DNA of 60,267 nt from Bacillus sp. 165 (GTDB taxonomy: Bacteria > Bacillota > Bacilli > Bacillales > Bacillaceae_G): positions 1 to 60,267 of the forward strand of contig NZ_JAGHKQ010000016.1 in assembly GCF_017742235.1 (NCBI RefSeq), in the 5' to 3' direction. This document shows positions 27,728-37,488 of this stretch, in pieces. A program made the position numbers and the translations under genes. A model generated the notes under the pieces. The model did no database searches and was not told the DNA's origin. It worked only from the letters and a program-made list of their open reading frames with translations. How positions within the stretch are numbered: the stretch's first letter is position 1; the number at the start of each line of letters is the position of its first letter.

Positions 27728-28384
27728 ATGGATATTCGATTAAAAATTGTAAAGCGTGCAGTACAAGAAATACAAGATGGAATGAATGTAAACCTTGGTA
27801 TCGGAATGCCAACATTGATAGCTAACGAAATTCCAAAAGAGTATAACGTGTTATTGCAATCAGAAAACGGTTTACTAGGAATTGGGCCGTACCCTGTTCA
27901 AGGAACAGAGGATGCCGATTTAATCAACGCAGGGAAAGAAACAGTAACAGCTGTACCAGGAGCTTCTTATTTTGACAGTGCAGAATCCTTTGCAATGATC
28001 CGAGGAGGGCATATTGATTTAGCCATTCTAGGAGGAATGGAAGTTTCAGAGGAAGGTGACCTAGCGAATTGGATGATTCCGGGGAAAATGGTAAAGGGTA
28101 TGGGAGGTGCCATGGACCTTGTTAATGGCGCTAAGCGCATTGTTGTTATCATGGAACACGTAAATAAGTATGGAGAATCCAAAATAAAAAAACAATGTAC
28201 ATTACCATTAACAGGAAAGAATGTTGTTCATCGCTTAATTACTGATTTAGCTGTATTCGATTTCACCTCTGAAGGAATGGTATTAGTGGAGGTTCAGGAA
28301 GGTACTACTGTAGAAGAGGTTATTGCAAAAACAGAGGCTACTTTTAAAGTAAGCCCGCATCTTTTAGCTGATCATACTAATTAA
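27728..28384 (+). CDS. scoB: 3-oxoacid CoA-transferase subunit B
   Basis: Beta subunit, 218 aa. It shows [15 protein letters not shown], the catalytic glutamate in [12 protein letters not shown], and [27 protein letters not shown] precedes the ATG. Together with ScoA it makes acetoacetyl-CoA for the downstream thiolase. Confidence 0.95.
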   Translation: MDIRLKIVKRAVQEIQDGMNVNLGIGMPTLIANEIPKEYNVLLQSENGLLGIGPYPVQGTEDADLINAGKETVTAVPGASYFDSAESFAMIRGGHIDLAILGGMEVSEEGDLANWMIPGKMVKGMGGAMDLVNGAKRIVVIMEHVNKYGESKIKKQCTLPLTGKNVVHRLITDLAVFDFTSEGMVLVEVQEGTTVEEVIAKTEATFKVSPHLLADHTN

Positions 28385-28405
28385 ATGTAAGGAGGGGCCA
28401 TACCA

Positions 28406-29224
28406 ATGGGAAAGGCAATAGAGCAAAACACACACACTGTACAAAGATTGCTGGAGAACAAGGTAGCGCTTATTACGGGGGCTGCAAGCGGAATTGGTCT
28501 TGAAATCGCTCGGCAATTTGCTAACGAAGGTGCTAAGGTTGTAATTTCAGATTTAAATAGAGAAGCAGGTAAGGCAGCTGCAGAGCAATTAGAAGAAGAA
28601 GGACATGAAGCTATAGCTGTAGTATGTGATGTGACAAATGAATATCAAGTACAAAGCAGCTTTGAAGCGGTCCTAAATAAATTCGGCAGATTAGATGTAT
28701 TAGTAAATAATGCAGGACTTCAATACGTATCACCTATTGAAGATTTTCCGACTGAAAAATTTGAGCTGCTTATTAAAGTTATGCTAACGGCACCTTTCGT
28801 AGCAATTAAACATGCCTTTCCTATTATGAAGCAACAGGGTTATGGGCGCATCATTAATATGGCATCTATTAATGGTCTTATCGGTTTTGCTGGAAAGGCA
28901 GCATACAATAGTGCCAAGCATGGAGTGATCGGCTTAACAAAAGTAGCTGCTTTGGAAGGGGCTGTACATGGAATCACAGTGAATGCTCTTTGCCCAGGAT
29001 ATGTTGATACACCACTGGTACAAAATCAATTAGCAGACTTAGCAAAAACTCGGAATGTGCCTCTTGAAAGTGTGTTAGAGCAAGTAATTTATCCGCTTGT
29101 TCCGCAACAACGGTTGTTATCTGTTAAGGAGATTGCTGATTATGCTGTTTTTCTAGCAAGCGAAAAGGCTAAGGGAATCACTGGACAGGCGGCTGTGTTA
29201 GACGGCGGATATACAGTACAATAA
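28406..29224 (+). CDS. bdhA: 3-hydroxybutyrate dehydrogenase
   Basis: Short-chain dehydrogenase of 272 aa (YxjF/HbdA type). It has the TGAASGIG nucleotide-binding motif at about residue 25, NNAG, a catalytic serine in MASING, YNSAKHG (Tyr/Lys pair) and a C-terminal LDGGYT. It oxidises D-3-hydroxybutyrate to acetoacetate with NAD. It starts ~15 residues earlier than typical homologues, but GGAGGGG lies right before this ATG. It is the last gene of the hbu operon, followed by only a weak hairpin. Confidence 0.92.
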   Translation: MGKAIEQNTHTVQRLLENKVALITGAASGIGLEIARQFANEGAKVVISDLNREAGKAAAEQLEEEGHEAIAVVCDVTNEYQVQSSFEAVLNKFGRLDVLVNNAGLQYVSPIEDFPTEKFELLIKVMLTAPFVAIKHAFPIMKQQGYGRIINMASINGLIGFAGKAAYNSAKHGVIGLTKVAALEGAVHGITVNALCPGYVDTPLVQNQLADLAKTRNVPLESVLEQVIYPLVPQQRLLSVKEIADYAVFLASEKAKGITGQAAVLDGGYTVQ

Positions 29225-29241
29225 AGAAAAAACTAGCTATG

Positions 29242-29273
29242 TCTCTGCTGTACGAAAAATTGTATAGCAGAGA
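29242..29273 (+). terminator. Weak hairpin after the hbu operon
   Basis: TCTCTGCT / AGCAGAGA with a 16-nt loop and no T-tract. It may give partial termination, leaving some read-through to the thiolase gene. Confidence 0.45.
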
Positions 29274-29776
29274 ATAAGGCTTAGTATGGATTAAGCTGAT
29301 AGATTGCCAAACAGAAAGGGACAGAATGCTATGAAACTTTTCGGTGGAATATATATAAGTGTTATCATGGTATCGTTCTCATGTATTTAGTCACCATCGA
29401 TATATGAATGCCCTCACCAATAATTGTAAATGATATATAATTCCTCTTTAAAATCCTATAAACCATATATATGGACTATTAATAATTGTTTTACGAGACA
29501 AGCACTAGAACATAAAACGGATGTATATGCGATTATATCTTCAAAAGGATCACCAATAATATTGAGCTTTTTTGCACTTTGGCAAAATGCAATAGCATCA
29601 TTAATAGAGACAACCGAATTTATCTTTCAGAGAAGCAAGATGCTAAAGTAAGCATAATAAGTTGGGAGAGCTTTGTATAAAGTTTAATTAATCAGTTTTT
29701 ACCAGAGGCAACAGAAGTGACCTAAATAATGAAAGTGAAGACAATGTTATCTAAAAAATATGGGGAGGAATATAGT
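29274..29776 (+). other. 500-bp region between hbu operon and thiolase
   Basis: AT-rich sequence. A frame at 29430-29651 has no ribosome site and unconvincing composition. No sigma-54 element, TTCCG operator or cre site was found. It may hold a sigma-A promoter for the thiolase or a decayed gene. Confidence 0.4.
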
Positions 29777-30967
29777 ATGACAAAGAAACAAGCAGTAATA
29801 GTAAGTGCGGTCAGAACACCTATTGGGAGCTTTGGCGGTTCGCTGCACAACGTTTCAGCACCAGAATTAGGAGCCGTTGTTATTCAAGCAGCGTTAGAGA
29901 GAGCCGGGGTTCATGTAAATACAGTCGATGAAGTTATTATGGGGAATGTTTTACAGGCTGGACTAGGACAAAATTCTGCGCGTCAAGCAGCCATAAAAGC
30001 AGGATTACCGGAATCATGCTCTGCTATGACAATTAATAAGGTATGCGGCTCTGGTTTGAAAGCCGTACATTTAGCTGTTCAAGCTATTTTAGCCGGGGAT
30101 GCAGAGGTTATAGTGGCGGGAGGGATGGAAAATATGAGCCAAGCTCCTTATTTATTGCAAGGAGCACGTGATGGATATAGAATGGGGCATCAAAAAATAG
30201 TAGATAGTATGATAGAAGATGGTTTGTGGTGTGCGTTTCATAATTATCATATGGGTATAACTGCAGAAAACCTTGTAGACAAATATGAAATTACAAGAGA
30301 AGAACAGGATGAATTTGCGGCATGGAGTCAGAAAAAAGCAGAAGTGTCTATTAAGGCAGGGAGGTTTAAGGATGAACTTGTACCCGTTGTAATTCCACAG
30401 AAAAAGGGAGAGCCAGTTATTTTTGATACAGATGAATATCCGAAGTTTGGAACAACAAAAGAGTCGTTAGAACGTCTCAAACCGGCGTTTAAAAAAGGTG
30501 GCAGTGTGACGGCGGCAAATGCTTCTGGAATTAACGACGGTGCTGCTGCGGTAGTAGTAATGAGTAAAGAGAAAGCTGAGCAGCTTGGAATTAAACCTTT
30601 AGTTATTTTAACTGCCCAAGCAAGTGCAGGAGTAGATCCAAGTATTATGGGTATAGGTCCTGTTTCTGCAGTAAGGAAAGCGTTAGATAAAGCTGGGATG
30701 TCACTTGAACAAATTGACTTAATCGAAGCCAATGAGGCATTTGCAGCACAAGCACTAGCTGTAGATAGGGAATTGTGTTTTAATCATGAAAAATTAAATG
30801 TAAATGGTGGTGCAATCGCGTTAGGCCATCCAATAGGAGCGAGCGGCACAAGAGTATTAGTAACGCTTATTCACGAGATGAAGAAAAGGAAAGCAAAGTA
30901 TGGATTAGCTACTTTATGTATTGGCGGTGGGCAAGGCGTTGCAAGTATTATTGAAAATGCAGAATAA
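29777..30967 (+). CDS. Acetyl-CoA C-acetyltransferase (thiolase)
   Basis: Biosynthetic/degradative thiolase of 396 aa. It has the acyl-enzyme cysteine in [12 protein letters not shown], the active-site histidine in [14 protein letters not shown] and the second cysteine in LCIGGGQG. It cleaves acetoacetyl-CoA from ScoAB to two acetyl-CoA and so completes 3-hydroxybutyrate use. The ATG at 29777 with GGGGAGGA upstream is chosen; a longer in-frame start at 29729 lacks a ribosome site. It lies between the hbu operon and its presumed regulator and ends at a strong terminator. Confidence 0.95.
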   Translation: MTKKQAVIVSAVRTPIGSFGGSLHNVSAPELGAVVIQAALERAGVHVNTVDEVIMGNVLQAGLGQNSARQAAIKAGLPESCSAMTINKVCGSGLKAVHLAVQAILAGDAEVIVAGGMENMSQAPYLLQGARDGYRMGHQKIVDSMIEDGLWCAFHNYHMGITAENLVDKYEITREEQDEFAAWSQKKAEVSIKAGRFKDELVPVVIPQKKGEPVIFDTDEYPKFGTTKESLERLKPAFKKGGSVTAANASGINDGAAAVVVMSKEKAEQLGIKPLVILTAQASAGVDPSIMGIGPVSAVRKALDKAGMSLEQIDLIEANEAFAAQALAVDRELCFNHEKLNVNGGAIALGHPIGASGTRVLVTLIHEMKKRKAKYGLATLCIGGGQGVASIIENAE

Positions 30968-30974
30968 TGAAACT

Positions 30975-31020
30975 AAACCCCTTTAAGCGATTACTCAAAA
31001 CACGCTTAAAGGGGTTTTTT
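30975..31020 (+). terminator. Terminator of the thiolase gene
   Basis: A 15-bp stem AAACCCCTTTAAGCG and complement, then TTTTTT. Confidence 0.93.
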
Positions 31021-31145
31021 AGAATTTGTATATTATTATTTGTGTATTAAGGTGATAATGTACCTCATGATTTTTTTACATTTATTTTTAGTGATTTAAT
31101 ATATTTGAACAAATTAACTATATCTGTAAAAAAATGCGTTGATTT

Positions 31146-31154
31146 TGGTATAAT
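31146..31154 (+). promoter_or_regulatory. Extended -10 promoter of the second sigma-54 activator
   Basis: TGGTATAAT is a perfect extended -10 (TGnTATAAT), ~36 bp before the start codon; no good -35 is needed. Confidence 0.65.
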
Positions 31155-31189
31155 GGTAATTAAAAGCTAGAGAAAACGGGGGAGAGAAA

Positions 31190-32602
31190 ATGAAAGTAGG
31201 AATTGATGCTCTTCCATATGAATGGATAAAGGAAATTATCAATATTGTAGCCGAACGAATTGTGGTAGTGGATTATGAAGGGATTATCCGATATATTAAT
31301 CCAGCATATTGTCAATTTCTAGGAACTACTGTAGAAGCAGCTGTTGGAAAGAATGTACAGACAGTTATCGAAAATACTCGAATGCATATAGTGGTTAAAA
31401 CAGGACAACCCGAAGTAGCTTCTGTACAGCCTATTAATGGCAGTGAAATGATTGCGAATCGGTATCCATTGTATGTTGACAATGAAATAGTAGGAGCAGT
31501 GGGAACTGTTACATTTCGGAATCCCGAAGAATGGGTAGATTATTTAAAAAAACTGCAGCCCTTGTTAGATGAATTGAAATATTATAAAAAGAAGTTTGAA
31601 AAAGAATTGAGAAGTAAATATCAATTTAGTGATTTAATTGGCAGCAGTATAAAGTTTTGTGAGGCAAAACGATTAGCAGAACGAGCAGCGGGAAGTCAAT
31701 CCTCTGTATTATTGCTTGGAGAATCAGGAACGGGAAAGGAATTATTTGCACATGCAATTCATCAAGCTAGTTCACGAAGCTTATTTCCTTTTGTTCGGGT
31801 AAATTGCGCTTCAATTCCTGAACATTTATTAGAATCAGAGTTGTTTGGCTATGAGGAAGGCGCTTTTACAGGAGCAAGAAAAGGGGGAAAAAAAGGGAAA
31901 TTTGAATTGGCACAGCGCGGGACAGTGTTTCTTGATGAAATTGGGGACATGCCTCTTCAAATGCAAAGCAAGCTTCTTAGAGTATTACAAGAGAGAGAAA
32001 TTGAGAGAGTAGGAGGCCAGGCTCCAATACCGGTCGATGTCCGCATTATTGCAGCAACACACCGAAATCTAGAAGAGATGGTGCAGAATGGCAAGTTTCG
32101 CAAAGACTTGTATTATCGCCTTAACGTAATAAAAATTGAGATTCCTTCTTTGAAAAAAAGAAAAGAAGATATTCTACCTATAGCAGAGATTTTGTTACAG
32201 AAGTTAGAACGAAAATTTCATCGGCAAGGTATTGTGCTGTCTGCTGAAGTTATAGCACAATTACAAAACCATACCTGGCCAGGTAATATACGTGAGTTAG
32301 AGAATGTGCTTGAACGTGCAGTTAATGTTTTAGACGGCAACATAATTCAGCTAATCCACTTACCTTTATACCTTCAAGATGATATAAGACCTGTTTCTGA
32401 TAAACAAATATGTAAACAAAGGAATGAGGATACGGTTGTACCGTTGAAAGAACTGTTGTCTTCCGTGGAGAAAGATGCACTTATAAAAGCACTGCGGATT
32501 ACAAATGGAAATAAACAACAAGCTGCCAAGTTATTAGGAGTTGGAAAAACCAGCTTTTATGATAAGTGTAAATTGTATGGTTTAGGATTAGAAACTGTTT
32601 AA
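31190..32602 (+). CDS. Sigma-54-dependent activator, likely of the hbu operon
   Basis: Enhancer-binding protein of 470 aa. One PAS domain (~12-110) and a short coiled linker are followed by an AAA+ domain (~147-380) with Walker A GESGTGKE (177-184), GAFTGA (224-229) and [16 protein letters not shown]-terminal Fis-type helix-turn-helix ([19 protein letters not shown]) lies near 445-465. It follows the thiolase and is the nearest activator to the sigma-54 promoter and paired TTCCG-N6-CGGAA sites of the hbu operon. The PAS domain could sense 3-hydroxybutyrate, acetoacetate or a short-chain acid. It differs clearly from GabR in its N-terminus and helix-turn-helix. Confidence 0.9.
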   Translation: MKVGIDALPYEWIKEIINIVAERIVVVDYEGIIRYINPAYCQFLGTTVEAAVGKNVQTVIENTRMHIVVKTGQPEVASVQPINGSEMIANRYPLYVDNEIVGAVGTVTFRNPEEWVDYLKKLQPLLDELKYYKKKFEKELRSKYQFSDLIGSSIKFCEAKRLAERAAGSQSSVLLLGESGTGKELFAHAIHQASSRSLFPFVRVNCASIPEHLLESELFGYEEGAFTGARKGGKKGKFELAQRGTVFLDEIGDMPLQMQSKLLRVLQEREIERVGGQAPIPVDVRIIAATHRNLEEMVQNGKFRKDLYYRLNVIKIEIPSLKKRKEDILPIAEILLQKLERKFHRQGIVLSAEVIAQLQNHTWPGNIRELENVLERAVNVLDGNIIQLIHLPLYLQDDIRPVSDKQICKQRNEDTVVPLKELLSSVEKDALIKALRITNGNKQQAAKLLGVGKTSFYDKCKLYGLGLETV

Positions 32603-32623
32603 GAATAAATAAAATAAGGAAAA

Positions 32624-32654
32624 GAAGAAGGTGCAGAGAGAATGCACCTTCTTA
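32624..32654. terminator. Bidirectional terminator between convergent genes
   Basis: AAGAAGGTGCA / TGCACCTTCTT stem with a 7-nt loop between the activator and the DUF3817 gene. Confidence 0.82.
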
Positions 32655-32663
32655 CTTCGTTTG

Positions 32664-32957
32664 TTACCATTTATGATGGCGAATACGAGAGTCAAGAATA
32701 AATGTACCGAATGGAAGCAAAGATGCAACAAATGCCCCTGTAACTTGTCCAAAAGACCATCGGCGAGTAATGGTAACATTAACAAGAGCTAATAGATACA
32801 ATATAAAGAGAAAGCCATGAGCAGCACCGACAATGGTAACAGCTAATGAAAAGCCTGCAGCATATTTTAAAGGCATAGCAATTCCCAATAATATAAGAAA
32901 TGAAATACCTTCAAAAAAGCCAACGGCACGCAATCTTCCAACTGCAGTTCTTAACAT
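32664..32957 (-). CDS. DUF3817 small membrane protein
   Basis: A 97-residue protein with three hydrophobic segments and the DUF3817 pattern. It has LRAVGFFEGISFLILLGIAMP at the N-terminus, GAAHGFLFILYLLAL in the middle and a charged HHKW end. The function is unknown (YdzA-like). The ATG at 32957 follows GGGGGA by about 6 nt; an upstream TTG would lie within the ribosome site. Confidence 0.85.
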   Translation of the reverse strand: MLRTAVGRLRAVGFFEGISFLILLGIAMPLKYAAGFSLAVTIVGAAHGFLFILYLLALVNVTITRRWSFGQVTGAFVASLLPFGTFILDSRIRHHKW

Positions 32958-33240
32958 AAGCAAATCCCCCAATAGAGATGAATTCTAATTCTATAAATAT
33001 ATGTACTAATTTTACTATTCATACTAGTTTCTATTTGATAGAGGAAAACAACTATATACATATTATAATGTAAGAAGCTACTAAAAACAGAAATTATAGG
33101 TTTTGTTTGAAAAAATGTCATAAATTGAAATTATTATCAGTCCATATTTCTTCTTCTTTCATTTCTTCTTCATGTTTTACTCAGAGAGCCTTATTTATTG
33201 TTAGTTAATCTCGAATAAATTATCATGAAACAAATTCTCA
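32958..33240. other. Intergenic region upstream of the PAS kinase
   Basis: An AT-rich divergent region between the DUF3817 gene and the kinase. No gene or repeat was recognised here, and no exact Spo0A box. Confidence 0.4.
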
Positions 33241-33269
33241 TTGTTGATTTAAGAAGAGTAGGTTAGAAT
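33241..33269 (+). promoter_or_regulatory. Sigma-A promoter of the PAS histidine kinase
   Basis: TTGTTG, a 17-bp spacer and TAGAAT, ~36 bp upstream of the start codon. Confidence 0.6.
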
Positions 33270-33305
33270 CAATACATATGGATAGAGACAAAAGGTGGAG
33301 AATAG

Positions 33306-34949
33306 ATGAGTAAAAGGGGAATTGTTACAATATATATATTGTTTAGTGCTGTATGGCTGTATATTACAGACTTAGTGCTTAATATATGGATTGATAGTGT
33401 GACAACTTTGCTTACAGTGCAAACAATAAAAGGAACCTTATATATTATCATAACAAGTTGTTTATTATATTATGTTTTAACCAAACAAGATGAATATAAA
33501 ACAGTTAAGCAAGAAGAGGAGCATCTGTCTACTTTGATCAACTCCATGGTGGATTTCGTGAATTTTAAAGATGGAGAGGGCAGATGGATTGAAGCAAATA
33601 AATTTGGATTAAAGCTATTTCAATTAGAAAGCATACCTTACAAAGGGAAAACAGATTCAGAGCTTGCTCAATATACTCCCTTTTATAGGGATGCCTTGTT
33701 ATATTGTGAAGAGTCTGATGAAAGAACATGGAAAGCTGGAAAGATAACACGCTGTGAAGAAACGATATTAACACAGACAAACGAAATGAAGACGTTCGAT
33801 ACTATTAAAGTCCCTTTGTTTTATGAAGATGGAAGCCGTAAAGGTTTGGTCGTGATAGGGCGGGACATTTCAAAAAGAAAAATTGCTGAGCAGAAGCTTT
33901 GCGAAAGTGAACAGCGCTATAAGTCATTATTTGAATATAATCCTGATCTTGTATATATGTTAGATTTGAAGGGAAATATTACAAATTTGAATTCACAATT
34001 TGAAGTGTTTACAGGACACAAGAGGGAAAAGTATATAGGAAGGTCCATCTTTGAATTTATACCTGAGGAGCATAAACAACGATTAAAACAATCCTTTTAT
34101 GCGGTGATAAACAGCGCTTCGGGAGTAAATAATGCAGAATTTAAATTTGAGCGAAAAAATGGGCAAAAGATAATTTTAAATTGTACTTCAGTTCCTATGA
34201 TTATCAATAATCAAGTTGTAGGAATTATAGGATACAGCAAGGATATCACTAAAATAAAAGAAACAGAAGAACGATTAAGACGAACGGAAAAGCTATCAGT
34301 TGCGGGAGAATTGGCGGCAGGCGTTGCACATGAAATCAGAAATCCGCTTACTGCGCTCAAAGGGTTTGTCCAGCTTTTACAAACGAGCAATCCTGTTCAT
34401 AAGCATTACTACGATATAATGTCGAAGGAACTCGATCGAATTAATCATATTGTAGGGGAATTACTAGTATTAGCAAAACCACAAGAAATTACCTTTCAAA
34501 AGGGTAATGTAGTTGAAATTATGAATGATGTGATTGCTCTTTTGGAGTCACAAGCGAATTTTTGCGGTATAACAATCGACATAACAGTGCAAGACAGCAT
34601 TCCTTTACTCGACTGTGAGAAGAATCAATTAAAGCAGCTATTTATAAATATTATTAAAAATTCCATCGAGGCTTCTTCTACGAAGATAAATATTCTATTA
34701 GCACACAAAAATGATGATGTATTAATTATAATAGAGGATAATGGTTGCGGGATACCAGAAGAACGAATCAAGCATTTAGGAGAACCATTTTTTACCTACA
34801 AAGAAAAAGGAACAGGACTTGGACTCACTGTAAGTTATCGAATACTTGAATCGCATCAAGGTCAAATTAAATTTGATAGTACAGTACAGAAAGGGACCAC
34901 AGTTGAAATTACGTTGCCAGTTATTAAAAAGCAACAGATTGTTTTTTAA
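33306..34949 (+). CDS. PAS-domain sensor histidine kinase (sporulation-kinase type)
   Basis: Membrane histidine kinase of 547 aa. Two N-terminal hydrophobic segments (~7-27 and 38-58) have almost no extracytoplasmic loop. Two PAS domains (~75-195 and 205-320) follow. The HisKA phospho-accepting His342 lies in AAGVAHEIRNPLTALKG, and the HATPase has the N-box NIIKNSIEAS, ENDGCGIP-like EDNGCGIP and GTGLGLTVSY. There is no neighbouring response regulator, and the H-box matches orphan Bacillus kinases such as KinA-E that feed the Spo0 phosphorelay. It is therefore probably one of these; the signal is unknown. Confidence 0.88.
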   Translation: MSKRGIVTIYILFSAVWLYITDLVLNIWIDSVTTLLTVQTIKGTLYIIITSCLLYYVLTKQDEYKTVKQEEEHLSTLINSMVDFVNFKDGEGRWIEANKFGLKLFQLESIPYKGKTDSELAQYTPFYRDALLYCEESDERTWKAGKITRCEETILTQTNEMKTFDTIKVPLFYEDGSRKGLVVIGRDISKRKIAEQKLCESEQRYKSLFEYNPDLVYMLDLKGNITNLNSQFEVFTGHKREKYIGRSIFEFIPEEHKQRLKQSFYAVINSASGVNNAEFKFERKNGQKIILNCTSVPMIINNQVVGIIGYSKDITKIKETEERLRRTEKLSVAGELAAGVAHEIRNPLTALKGFVQLLQTSNPVHKHYYDIMSKELDRINHIVGELLVLAKPQEITFQKGNVVEIMNDVIALLESQANFCGITIDITVQDSIPLLDCEKNQLKQLFINIIKNSIEASSTKINILLAHKNDDVLIIIEDNGCGIPEERIKHLGEPFFTYKEKGTGLGLTVSYRILESHQGQIKFDSTVQKGTTVEITLPVIKKQQIVF

Positions 34950-34953
34950 GATC

Positions 34954-34982
34954 AACACACCCTGTACAGGGTGTGTTTTTAT
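34954..34982 (+). terminator. Terminator of the PAS kinase gene
   Basis: A 24-bp palindrome centred on GTAC (arms AACACACCCTGT and complement), then TTTT. Confidence 0.87.
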
Positions 34983-35040
34983 TATGTTATTTGATGAATA
35001 GAGCAGAAAAAGTAATGGTTATTTCCCTAGATATAATCAA

Positions 35041-35506
35041 TCATTGGTTTGTATTCTCTTTTTGTATAATCTTACTGTTAGCTAATATTCGGTAGTAGGT
35101 AAATACATGTGAGTAGGCTGTAATATACGAAATAAAAGTCCAAATAACATTCTATCCTCTATAGTACTTCAACTTTTTCGTTTTTAAGTAAATCCACTCA
35201 AGTATAGTTGTAATTAAGCTAAATATTGATACAAATAGAACCGGCTTTGTGTATTTTTCAATAAAATAAATCATGTATCCTGAAAATAACGGGTAAATCC
35301 CTAGATGAATTGGTAAATCATGAAAAATATCCCGATTCCAAAAAGGTTTAATAGGCTAAAGCTTAAAATGAGTTCCAAGGATATCGAAAACAAAAGCCAG
35401 TGTTGCTGCAACAGGAAAAAATAAGAAGCAATGTACGTTTACTTCTTGCGTAAAGAAAAAGTCCGATTGTTGCATTTAGTAACATAACAAAGGCTGTTAA
35501 TTTCAA
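35041..35506 (-). pseudogene. Decayed membrane-protein gene (CBO0543-like family)
   Basis: Read on the minus strand, a TTG start after GGAGGGTC opens MKLTAFVMLLNATIGLFLYA. One frameshift near 35440 is then needed to continue in the frame FLFFPVAATLAFVFDILG. Two in-frame TAG codons follow. They interrupt THFKL-stop-PIKPFWNRD and YYRG-stop-NVIWTF at places where tryptophan is expected. The conceptual protein is a ~150-aa, four-segment membrane protein resembling the CBO0543 family of Bacillus (from memory). Intact coding character over the full length, with only three lesions, suggests recent decay. Suppression is not expected in this organism. Confidence 0.75.
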
Positions 35507-35695
35507 TTATAGACCCTCCTTTAGGGCTGTCATTAGTTTACGAAGGCATCATATAAATTATTCTTAAGTCTTCTTACTAGGAAAATTGGCTAAATATGTG
35601 ATGGTTATATATTAACGTAACGAAAAACAATATTTAATAAGCATTGCTCGCACTGGAGGTGAAAACCTTAGTTCTTGCAGGATTAAGGGAATTAT

Positions 35696-37015
35696 TTGGT
35701 GATATTTAATTTATTTATGGTTGTAGTTTTAATTGGATTTACAGCATTTTTTGTGGCAGCAGAATTTGCCATAGTAAAAGTACGTTCTAGTCGAATTGAT
35801 CAGCTTGTAGCGGAAAACTATCGTGGTGCACTTGCTGCCAAAAAACTAATCTCTAACCTTGATGAGTACTTATCAGCATGTCAATTAGGGATTACAATCA
35901 CGGCTTTAGGGCTTGGATGGTTAGGAGAACCGACTGTTCATCACTTATTAACTCCTTTATTTGAAGAATGGAATTTATCACCGCCATTGGCTAATACAAT
36001 AGCATTTATGATTGCATTTGCTTCTATTACCTTTTTACATGTGGTTATTGGAGAGCTTGCACCAAAAACATTTGCTATTCAAAAGGCAGAACAAATTAGT
36101 TTATTATTTGCAAAGCCTTTAATTTTCTTTTATAAAATTATGTATCCATTTATTTGGGCACTCAATGGTTCTGCTCGTATTGTAACAGGCTTATTTGGAT
36201 TACAACCAGCTTCGGAGCATGAGGTTGCCCATTCTGAGGAAGAATTAAGGCTGATTCTTTCAGAAAGCTATGAAAGCGGAGAAATTAACCAGGCTGAATA
36301 TAAATATGTAGAAAATATTTTTGAATTTGATAATCGGCTTGCTAAGGAGATTATGGTACCTCGAACAGAGATTGTAGGGTTATATGCCGATGAAGATGTA
36401 GAAACGCATATGGCTATTATTCGAAATGAAAGATATACTCGCTATCCAGTGTTTGGAGAGGATAAAGATGATATCCTTGGTATGGTAAATGTAAAAGATT
36501 TTTTTATCCGTTATATGAGCGGAGAACGGGAACAAATTGAGTCTCTTGAAACGTATACACGCCCCGTTATTGAGGTCATGGAAACTATCCCGATTCATGA
36601 TTTATTGCTACAAATGCAAAAAAGACGTATACCATTGGCTATTTTGTATGATGAATACGGAGGTACGGCAGGTTTAGTAACACTTGAAGATATTCTTGAA
36701 GAAATTGTAGGAGAAATTCGTGATGAATATGATGAGGATGAGTTGGCTCCTATTCAACATATGAGCAATACGCATAAAATCTTTGATGGAAAAGTTCGTG
36801 TAAGTGAAGTGAATGATCTCCTCAATCTTGCTCTGGATGATGAGGCTGTAGATACCATTGGTGGCTGGGTTATGATGCAGAAACAACCCATTGCAGAAGG
36901 AGACTCTGTAGAAATGGATGGTTATCAGTTTATTGTAGTTAAAAAAGACACTCATCAAATTAAAACAGTTGAAATAAAAAAAATACAAAGGGAAGAAAAA
37001 ACAGCGACGGTATAG
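35696..37015 (+). CDS. CNNM/CBS-pair CorC-type membrane protein (hemolysin C family)
   Basis: A 439-aa protein. The N-terminal CNNM (DUF21) transmembrane domain (~1-190) carries VAAEFAIVKVRSSRIDQL, QLGITITALGLGWLGEP and IGELAPKTFAIQ. A pair of CBS domains (~205-335) includes MVPRTEIVGL and YDEYGGTAGLVTLEDILEEIVGEI, followed by a C-terminal CorC/HlyC domain. Such proteins take part in magnesium/cobalt export (YhdP, MpfA-like). An in-frame TAA lies just upstream, so the start must be the TTG at 35696 or GTG at 35699; AAGGGA fits both. It is monocistronic with a terminator overlapping the stop. Confidence 0.92.
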   Translation: MVIFNLFMVVVLIGFTAFFVAAEFAIVKVRSSRIDQLVAENYRGALAAKKLISNLDEYLSACQLGITITALGLGWLGEPTVHHLLTPLFEEWNLSPPLANTIAFMIAFASITFLHVVIGELAPKTFAIQKAEQISLLFAKPLIFFYKIMYPFIWALNGSARIVTGLFGLQPASEHEVAHSEEELRLILSESYESGEINQAEYKYVENIFEFDNRLAKEIMVPRTEIVGLYADEDVETHMAIIRNERYTRYPVFGEDKDDILGMVNVKDFFIRYMSGEREQIESLETYTRPVIEVMETIPIHDLLLQMQKRRIPLAILYDEYGGTAGLVTLEDILEEIVGEIRDEYDEDELAPIQHMSNTHKIFDGKVRVSEVNDLLNLALDDEAVDTIGGWVMMQKQPIAEGDSVEMDGYQFIVVKKDTHQIKTVEIKKIQREEKTATV

Positions 37016-37028
37016 TTGCTGTTTTTTT
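36999..37028 (+). terminator. Terminator overlapping the CNNM gene end
   Basis: AAACAGC / GCTGTTT with a 12-nt loop, then TTTTT. The ascending arm lies inside the last codons. Confidence 0.78.
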
Positions 37029-37109
37029 GTGGGAAATTTTTTCGTTTTAAGAATATATAATATAACGTACCTAAAAGTGTGAGATTACATTTTTAGAAGG
37101 AGAGAGAGT

Positions 37110-37449
37110 TTGAAAAGGAGTGTCAGTATTTTAGTGGCTGTTATATATGGAATTTTTCTTAAATTGTCTATAAATGTTTATCAAACCACATTACTTCATC
37201 CTATAGCTGATGATATAGGACGCTTGCTTCTAACACATATGATGGGGAGAGAAAATTACAGTAACTTGTAAAAGAAGAGATGGAAACTGATGAAAAGCTC
37301 TCCATTGCAGGAAGGCAGTATAGTCAAGGAGGACAAACCTATTATCCAAACGGAGTTATGCTGGAAATGAAGGGATTTAATAAAATATTAGAGTTTAATC
37401 CTGAAAAAACAATTCATGTTCAAAGGGGGGCCTACCTGGAATGATATAG
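37110..37449 (+). pseudogene. Truncated, frameshifted FAD-binding oxidoreductase
   Basis: A TTG after GAAGGAGAG opens 53 codons (MKRSVSILVAVIYG to RENYSNL) with a membrane-anchor N-terminus. A one-base loss near 37267 then shifts the frame, which continues VKEEMETDEKLSIAGRQ, YSQGGQTYYPNGVML and EFNPEKTIHVQRG. This is the start of a PCMH-type FAD-binding oxidoreductase (AGRQHSQGG motif). An extra G in the run of six G at 37425-37430 breaks it again, since removing it restores PTWNDI. The rest of the gene, several hundred codons, is missing. The break sits at the shared terminator. Confidence 0.78.
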
Positions 37450-37452
37450 TAT

Positions 37453-37488
37453 AAAAAAAACCGGACATGTTCTGTCCGGTTTTTTTAT
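37453..37488. terminator. Bidirectional terminator of the POT transporter gene
   Basis: CCGGACA / TGTCCGG with flanking A8 and T7. It serves the minus-strand transporter and the remnant on the plus strand. Confidence 0.9.

Noticed and set aside
29430..29651. A 73-codon plus-strand frame between the hbu operon and thiolase.
   Set aside because: No ribosome site, AT-driven composition, no recognisable motif; it could be a relic but cannot be supported.
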